Assembly: GCA_015227615.1 (NCBI GenBank)
Contig: JAALGZ010000028.1
Coordinates: 310,001 to 374,000, forward strand
Source: Labyrinthula sp. Ha
Taxonomy: Eukaryota; Sar; Bigyra; Labyrinthulida; Labyrinthulaceae
Direction: 5' to 3'
DNA length: 64,000 nt
Shown here: positions 58,100-64,000 of the stretch, one piece after another
How the letters are laid out: every line of letters begins with the position of its first letter
Numbering within the stretch: position 1 is the stretch's first letter
Translations under genes and position numbers: made by a program
The notes under the pieces: generated by a model
Told to the model about the DNA's origin: nothing
Database searches by the model: none
What the model saw: only the letters and a program-made list of their open reading frames with translations

Positions 58100-59900
58100 A
58101 TCGGATTCTGTTCGATCGCGACGGATTGCCGCTCTAATTATCCTAATGGAGGCAATCCTTTGCTTCTCTCGCTCCGGCGTAGCCGCCCAGCGCGAAAGCA
58201 TGTCAGCAAAGACATTGTCCTCCCCCTTAATATGATGTAACTCTACATCCGCCTGTTGCAGGGTCAAAACCCATCGCTGCAACCTATTTAAGTGGCCATG
58301 GTTGATCTTAGATCCCCCTTTTATGATGGCCCTCAAATTCAAATGATCCGTATACACCTGGATGGGTGTTGGATGAAAAGGTAACAGATACGATAATCTG
58401 TTAAAAGTCTTCACAATAGGATATAACTCCTTGTGAACAATGCCCCAACGAGTTTGGGTATCCTGGAATTTCCCTGAAAAGAACATCATGGGAACCACCC
58501 GTTTTTCTAAAAGTTTTCGATCCCTTTGAGAAGTATTGGCTTGCATCAGAATCGAACTGAAGGACATGGCAGAAGCATCTGTTATTAACAACAAGTCCTG
58601 GGTTCTATCATACATGCTCAACTTCTGCTTCGCCGCAATACTAATCGTTTTAAGAAATCTTTCAAAGGCTCCTGTTAGTTCATCGGACCAATGAACCCTC
58701 TCATTTTTCCTCTTTAATTCCGATTTCTTACCCCTCATTTCAGGGTAGAATTCCATAATAACACTTCTCAATTCAGCCAGCTCTGGGATCGCCAAAGATA
58801 ACCAGTGAGACAAATGTATCATTGATGCCAATTGGTAAACATATTCTGGTCTAGGTACGTCCAAGATCCGAGAATAGTACTCTTTCTTAAAATTCCATTT
58901 GCCATTTGCAACCCTACGGCCACAATACACAATTTCCTTTGCCAAAATTATTGACTTAGCCGGGCTAATTAGAACCCTAGCTTTTCTTAAGTTCGTCAAC
59001 AATGTTTCTAAAAGTTTCAAGTATTCATCAAAGTTGTCTACATAAAGCAAACTATCATCGATCCACTGAATGACTCCATTCCTTGGACGATATACCAACC
59101 TTTCCCCCACCACTTCATCAACCATCCTCTGATGGAAGAATACTGGGGTACTATGATATTACATAGGGGCAAATTGGAGCTGGAAAGTGCCATCCTTCGA
59201 AACAATATCAAAATACTTCTTTGCTTCTTCAGTTATACCTAACTGATCGAAGCCAGAAACAACATCAAAACTACCATAATACTTGCTACCTGCAAGATTA
59301 TCAAAACATGTTTCTAAGTGAGGGAGTTGATTAACATCCCTTCTCAAAATCTTGTTAACATCAACAAGAACAACAACCATACGTAATTTGTTACCTTTCT
59401 TTGGCATCGCAAACACGACTGATCCAAACTCAGCCGATTTAACTTTGGTAACCAATCCTCTTTCTGCCATACTTAGCAGTTTATCCCTAATGAAATTCGA
59501 TTTCTCCGCTGACATTGGTCTTACCCTTGGGTAATTAAATTCAAAATTTTCCAATGGATACACCGGCATCGGTGTCATGCCACTAATCTTAGTCTGAGTA
59601 TGGTCCGTAGCAAATACGTCCCAAAAGCTCAAACACAATTTCCTAAGTAACTTTTTCATTTCAATTGAGGCTTCCGAACGATCCACCATCTCAATGATGG
59701 CTTTCTTGATCAAAGGTTCCTCATCCTCTATACTCAAACCTTCCTCCATATCCGGAAGAAGGTTATCCCCTAAGTTGTCATCGGCAATGTCTTCTACATG
59801 CCGCCGTAATTTTATGACTTCACCAAAGTCAATTCCCTCCAAATTCCCTGAATTTATGCGTTCAACCAAATCGAGACTACCAATAGAGGCATAAATCCTT
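58100..59900 (-). CDS. Element D reverse transcriptase and RNase H
   Basis: RT: SMAERGLVTKVKSAEFGSVV, FAMPKKGNKLRMVV, LPHLETCFDNLAG, SFDVVSGFDQLGI and the active-site box IQWIDDSLLYV at 59054-59068 with Trp at position one. RNase H from about 58580: LLLITDASAMSFSS, RWGIVHKELYPIVK, VYTDHLNLRAI. An Asp/Glu/Ser-rich linker lies between RNase H and integrase. Confidence 0.9.
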
Positions 59901-60565
59901 GTCGGTTGTATAGGTTCAATCCATGAGTCGACGTTAAATGACTTGGGTTCATCCCCTAGTCCGTCATCCAAGAATCTCTCCCATGCGGTATATAAATTCG
60001 CTGTAGAACATCCCCGAGCGTCCTCGTTAGATAGGCGTCTACCCAAGGTGAGGTTCTCACTAAGTGATCGCCTCGCCTTAATGAATCGGACCTCGACATG
60101 TCCATCAAGATTCATTAAGGTTTTTGGCACGTTGCCGACCGAGATTTGAGGGTAAACTGAAATGGCGCCACCCTGCAGAGATTTAGCCATCAGCATCAAC
60201 CGCGCCACCTCCCCGACCGTACCATGGGGTTCAATAAACACATTCTTGTGCTTTTGTCTACTAACACGAGACTGAGAAATACCCCTACCAAGAACCATAT
60301 ACCTCCTCACCGACTTAATCAATTTGTTAGGTACCCAGTGTAATACTCGGACTACTTCAAGTAGTTTATACCCTTTCGCAGTCAAATAATTCATAATCAC
60401 TTTAAACTTAGACGAAACAGTACATACAAATATAACACTGGGCCAATTACAGATCTCCAATCTACTCTCTAACCACAAGACGCTATTAACAAATCTATAA
60501 ACAATGAGAGTTGAGATCTTTTCTTGTACTTGGCCCACCAGGTGGTTAGCCTGGCTGCCTATTTC

Positions 60566-61006
60566 CTACCCGAGTCCTAAATTCTGAGCTGGATCTAAAC
60601 CCATCTTTCTCAGCTCGGGTCTCCCAATTAGAAAGCTAGGCCAGTCGTGAGATTGCACTAAAACTACTTTAGCTCTCGGACAAGCCCTACTCTCTACACC
60701 ATTGACTTTAACCACAAGTCCCATATAACCCACGGCTAGTATCTTAACCGGGGCATCATTGGCAACATGAACGTGCCCCCCAGCACTCGAATAGCTCTCT
60801 ACTAAATCCTTGTGCCTCGACCAACTCCCCACGGTAACTTCGGCTCCGCTATCGAACTTAGCATCACCTATTACCTTCCCATTCCTAGTGCATATTTCAT
60901 AATTCTCGGCAAAATCACGAAATTGGGAAACTTCCCCTACATGCACGTCCAAAATTGGATACTCCTTCGTACCCTCAATCATCAGATCATAGCCTTCCAA
61001 CACCAA
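60566..61006 (-). CDS. Element D protease
   Basis: Aspartic protease with the active site AKFDSGAEVTVGS, flap region around VHVANDAPVKI and the closing strand SFLIGRPELRKMGLD. Cuts the polyprotein in related elements. Confidence 0.85.
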   Translation of the reverse strand: MVLEGYDLMIEGTKEYPILDVHVGEVSQFRDFAENYEICTRNGKVIGDAKFDSGAEVTVGSWSRHKDLVESYSSAGGHVHVANDAPVKILAVGYMGLVVKVNGVESRACPRAKVVLVQSHDWPSFLIGRPELRKMGLDPAQNLGLG

Positions 61007-61106
61007 AGATTTTATTTCATCAAGCTCCTTTTGTCCGGGTGGAGCCGCTAGGGCAAATGCTTTACTCTTCCTAAACCCCGGCTGCGGGTCCGAATCATTA
61101 GCCGAT

Positions 61107-62423
61107 TTACCCCCCCCCCATCATCATTCTAGCCTTAACAATGACTGAATGCTTCAATGAGGTCATTCCCCTAGGCGTCTGATAGTTAGACTTTCCTGTA
61201 GGGTTATCCATTTGGCGACGAAACGCCTGATTAATGAACTCTTGAACTTGGCGGGTCTTTAAAACATTACCCTCAACCGATTTCAATTTGCGTTCATCAT
61301 CCTTTCTAATAACATTTACTGCAAAGGTCACACAATCGTTCATTCCATGCCCATGATGCTTACAATAAGCACATGTCCTATGGTGATTCCAAGGGATCTC
61401 AGAATACCATTTTCGATGAAACTCTTTTTCCTTAGATAAAACATCGATCGAGCTACCCATAAGATTGAGGGGAACGGGACTCGACGCCATTGGAAATGGC
61501 ACAAAGGTCGACACCTTGTTCACACTTGGCGTGAATATCCTATTTACCGAATGAGTTTTTGGCTTCCTCTCTTTAGTTTTAGATCCCGACTCTAGAACCT
61601 GACCAGTAGAAGCATCTACACCCCTGTCCAACGCAAATTGGCGTTGGGCTTCCAAAAGGGCTTGAAGCATTTCTACAGTACGAAGGGGATCCTCGAAATT
61701 TCTAACTTTATTTCGAATCGCCTCCTTCGACAAGCTAAAACTAGAAGGCACTTTTCTCGTTATCTCGTGCAATAACTCGATCAGTGCCTCCTCACCAATT
61801 CTATCCGTATAATTAGGCTCGATTTTCAAACTTACATTCATCATGTAAGTCTGGAATCTCTCCCTGCTGTCCCCTGAGGCCGGGTACTTAACTTCCTTCA
61901 GAAGTCACATGGGATCTTCGTGATTCTCAGCCTTTCCTTTTTCATAATAATCCTTAAGGGAATAATAAACCACATCCCTTTCGGATTCCGATCTACAAAA
62001 TTTTTCCAACAGTTTTTCATGAACGAAGCGGCGAGGTTGAAAAGACGGATCCAACGTCAATAATTCACCAACTACGTTCAACCATTGACCAAGCTTTTCT
62101 ATTTGCAAGGTCTCCAATACATCCACCTTAGGCATAATATGCTTCACTCTGGCAGCGGAAACCGGAGGAGCATCCCTCAATTGAGATACTTCATTAACAG
62201 CATCTCTCAGAGATTCAATTTTGGCCCTAAGGGTATAGATATACACCTTGGTGTCGACCATCCTCTTATCGGTATCTGCGCAAAGGGCGTCGACATGACC
62301 CCTCGTATCACCAATCATTTGATGGATTTCCCTATTGCGAAACCTGTGTTTCTCAATTTCACTATGTAGCTCTTCTCTGTCAGAATTGACCTGAGGAGCC
62401 AAACTCGGCAAGTAGGTCGACAC
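61107..62423 (-). CDS. Element D gag
   Basis: N-terminal part MSTYLPSLAPQVNSDREEL with a long charged helix, a capsid-like middle, and a zinc knuckle CAYCKHHGHGMNDC (C-x2-C-x4-H-x4-C) near 61320-61370. Fits an RNA-packaging gag. Confidence 0.75.
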
Positions 62424-62950
62424 CGCTTACGAGTTCACATAGTTAATGATGACATATCTTTTCAGTTGTTGTAAAAAGTTAGTTTTGGTTTGTAAATGTA
62501 TGAGAAAGAGCTGATGTTCTGACCTCTAGTGATTGAAATATAAAGATAGATGTAAGTTAAGTGGGTGAGGTATATCCGAACCTTTGTTGAGAGCCAAGCG
62601 GAGCTCTTATGGGAAAATATAAGCTTGTTTAGACTTAAGAAAAATGGTCGTTATTAGAAATATAAAATCGGTGGTAATGTCATATTGGAAGTTAACGGAA
62701 GAGAAAAATGTGATGACGTGGTTTGGTGAAATACAGTTTTAGCGGTGATCGAATAGGAACTGTAGTTTGCTGAATATAGTTTTATAGAAGTTTTTTAAGC
62801 CTTAAGTAATATATAGAATAAGAAAACAAGAGTTTAAGAAACCAATTAGAAAAGGAAGAAATAATATTTAGAAGTGTAAATTGAGAACTAGACGTACTCA
62901 ATACAACTCTTCGGCATTAGGATCCGTAGGCTGGATAGCATCAAACAAAC
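62424..62950. other. AT-rich spacer, no gene
   Basis: Purine-rich on the plus strand with no coding frame of interest. I looked for a copy of the element D 3' LTR here and found none. Confidence 0.5.
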
Positions 62951-63978
62951 TTATGTCCAAGTTAGTCGCAAGACCAGCCGCTTCCATATCCAATTCTCCC
63001 CTCCGACCTTTTCAGGCCATTCTACATGTGTATATTTTCCCATAGTTTGATTCTCAGCGCCTTTACTCTTCAGTGCCGCTAGGGTTGCATTATTTTGAAT
63101 GCGCGCCCTCTCATGCTGCACTATCAACTTAGCAAAAGCTATCCTCTTTTCCTGAGGATTAAGAGAATCAAACTCTTTCAAATCCCTCTCAACAGTTTTC
63201 TTTTCTACGAGGGAACCAGCCGCATTCCCGCTGGTAGGATCGTTTAATTTTCGAGTGACTTCCTTGTAAAGGTCGTCATTAGATACAGCATTCCGCACGG
63301 AAGTTGCTGATCTTCCAATTGGAGCAACTCCAGCTCCCTCATCATAATTTAGGGATTCTTCCGAAGTACCCCTTTTCCTAAGTGCTTGACCTTTTTTCAG
63401 CTTGTATTTGCGATATGCCAAGTCTCTCTTGTCATCATCGCTCAAAGCATCTAGATCTTGCTCATAACCTAACTCACCAACCAGCTCATCCTGGTTCTCA
63501 ATAGTTTGATCAATAATATCGATCTCCTCAATATCATCATCCCCACTTGAATCACTAGTCGTTTCCGCCACTATGGCTTGCGTCTCCCTAGGATTCAAGC
63601 TACTAGGAGCATTCTTAGCCCTGTAATAATCTGGGATGACTTCCTGCTTGGGATATCCAATTCAACAAGATTTGGAGAAGAGTTAGATTCCCCCACTAAA
63701 TTAATAGGCTTTGCCTTTGCAGGCTTAGCCTTCTTAGCAACCGACTTCGCAGCCTTCGAAGTTGCTTTTCTCTTTAATTTCGCCGAAGGGTTTTTTAATT
63801 TGACCCTCAGCGGCAATAATTTTTTCTTAATCTTTATTTTACCTCCTTCTTGAGGCTTATCTTTCCCTACGGACGCAATCTGGGTAGGCTGATCAGAAGA
63901 CGGTAAGAACTCGTTCTCCCCCTCAGCCGTATCCACAGACGACGTCCTATCTTTGGGGTTTCCCCCTCCTAATTTCAA
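62951..63978 (-). CDS. Charged low-complexity open region near the window edge
   Basis: The part nearest the edge encodes a basic tract KRKATSKAAKSVAKKAKPAK, like histone H1 or other nucleic-acid-binding tails. The rest is acidic and then Lys/Arg-rich (GDDDIEEIDIIDQTIENQDE, AYRKYKLKKGQALRKRG). Base composition is less AT-rich than the flanks and resembles element D. It could be an upstream part of element D gag, or of another element that continues past the edge. No known domain. Confidence 0.45.
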
Positions 63979-64000
63979 TGGAGGATCTTCATCACTCGAT

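Larger units (their letters stand above)
54572..62423 (-). mobile_element. Ty3/gypsy retrotransposon D, 5' end not identified
   Basis: Part order on the minus strand is gag with a CCHC knuckle, protease, RT, RNase H, integrase, chromodomain, Myb/SANT-like domain and MT-A70 methyltransferase, then the purine tract GAAGAGGAGGGGGA and the start of a 3' LTR at 54572. No copy of that LTR is found upstream of gag within the window, so the 5' end is either beyond 62.4 kb, lost, or past the window edge. Long stretches are open (one of about 680 codons), and the copy has about seven breaks. Age cannot be judged without both LTRs. Confidence 0.88.

Noticed and set aside
1-64000. CRISPR arrays, rRNA or tRNA genes
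   Set aside because: No regularly spaced repeats and no recognisable rRNA or tRNA sequence were seen.

Overview
This window looks like part of an AT-rich eukaryotic genome, probably a single-celled one, packed with transposable elements. I see no bacterial operon structure, no rRNA or tRNA genes and no CRISPR array. Host coding sequence is limited to an eroded protein kinase gene, two copies of one myosin gene in opposite orientations, and two coding pieces I cannot name. I cannot place the organism from the sequence alone.

Layout. 1-3.7 kb: AT-rich DNA with no gene I can support. 3.7-6.9 kb: an old, eroded hAT DNA transposon. 7.0-9.8 kb: a Mutator-like (MULE) transposon with 26-bp terminal inverted repeats and a decayed transposase on the minus strand. 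10.9-18.9 kb: Ty3/gypsy element A (plus strand, old). 19.2-20.4 kb: the kinase. 21.4-40.0 kb: myosin copy 1 (plus), split first by Ty3/gypsy element B (22.2-29.0 kb) and again near its 3' end by a Ty1/copia element (31.1-39.9 kb), which is itself split by a hAT transposon (32.2-36.7 kb). 40.5-48.3 kb: Ty3/gypsy element C (minus). 48.9-49.6 kb: a solo LTR related to element C. 49.6-50.8 kb: unassigned coding pieces, one with a candidate 22-nt intron. 51.0-54.0 kb: myosin copy 2 (minus), free of insertions. 54.57 kb to at least 62.4 kb: Ty3/gypsy element D (minus). 62.95-63.98 kb: a charged open region reaching almost to the right edge.

The main observation is that all four Ty3/gypsy elements, although far apart in sequence and LTR length, share an unusual tail after integrase: a chromodomain, then a Myb/SANT-like helical domain, then a methyltransferase domain of the MT-A70 family (the METTL3/METTL14/IME4 type that makes N6-methyladenosine in RNA). 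The DPPW catalytic motif is readable in three of the four. The same elements carry Trp instead of Tyr at the start of the YxDD box of reverse transcriptase. The copia element in the same window has neither feature. This suggests one retrotransposon lineage that captured an adenine methyltransferase before its families split. I do not recall a described lineage of this kind.

The second observation is the myosin pair. The two inverted copies are nearly identical over about 1.86 kb of the motor region but clearly different on both sides. The left edge of the identical tract coincides with the element B insertion point. Two reading-frame breaks shared by both copies lie inside the tract, which points to gene conversion between the copies.
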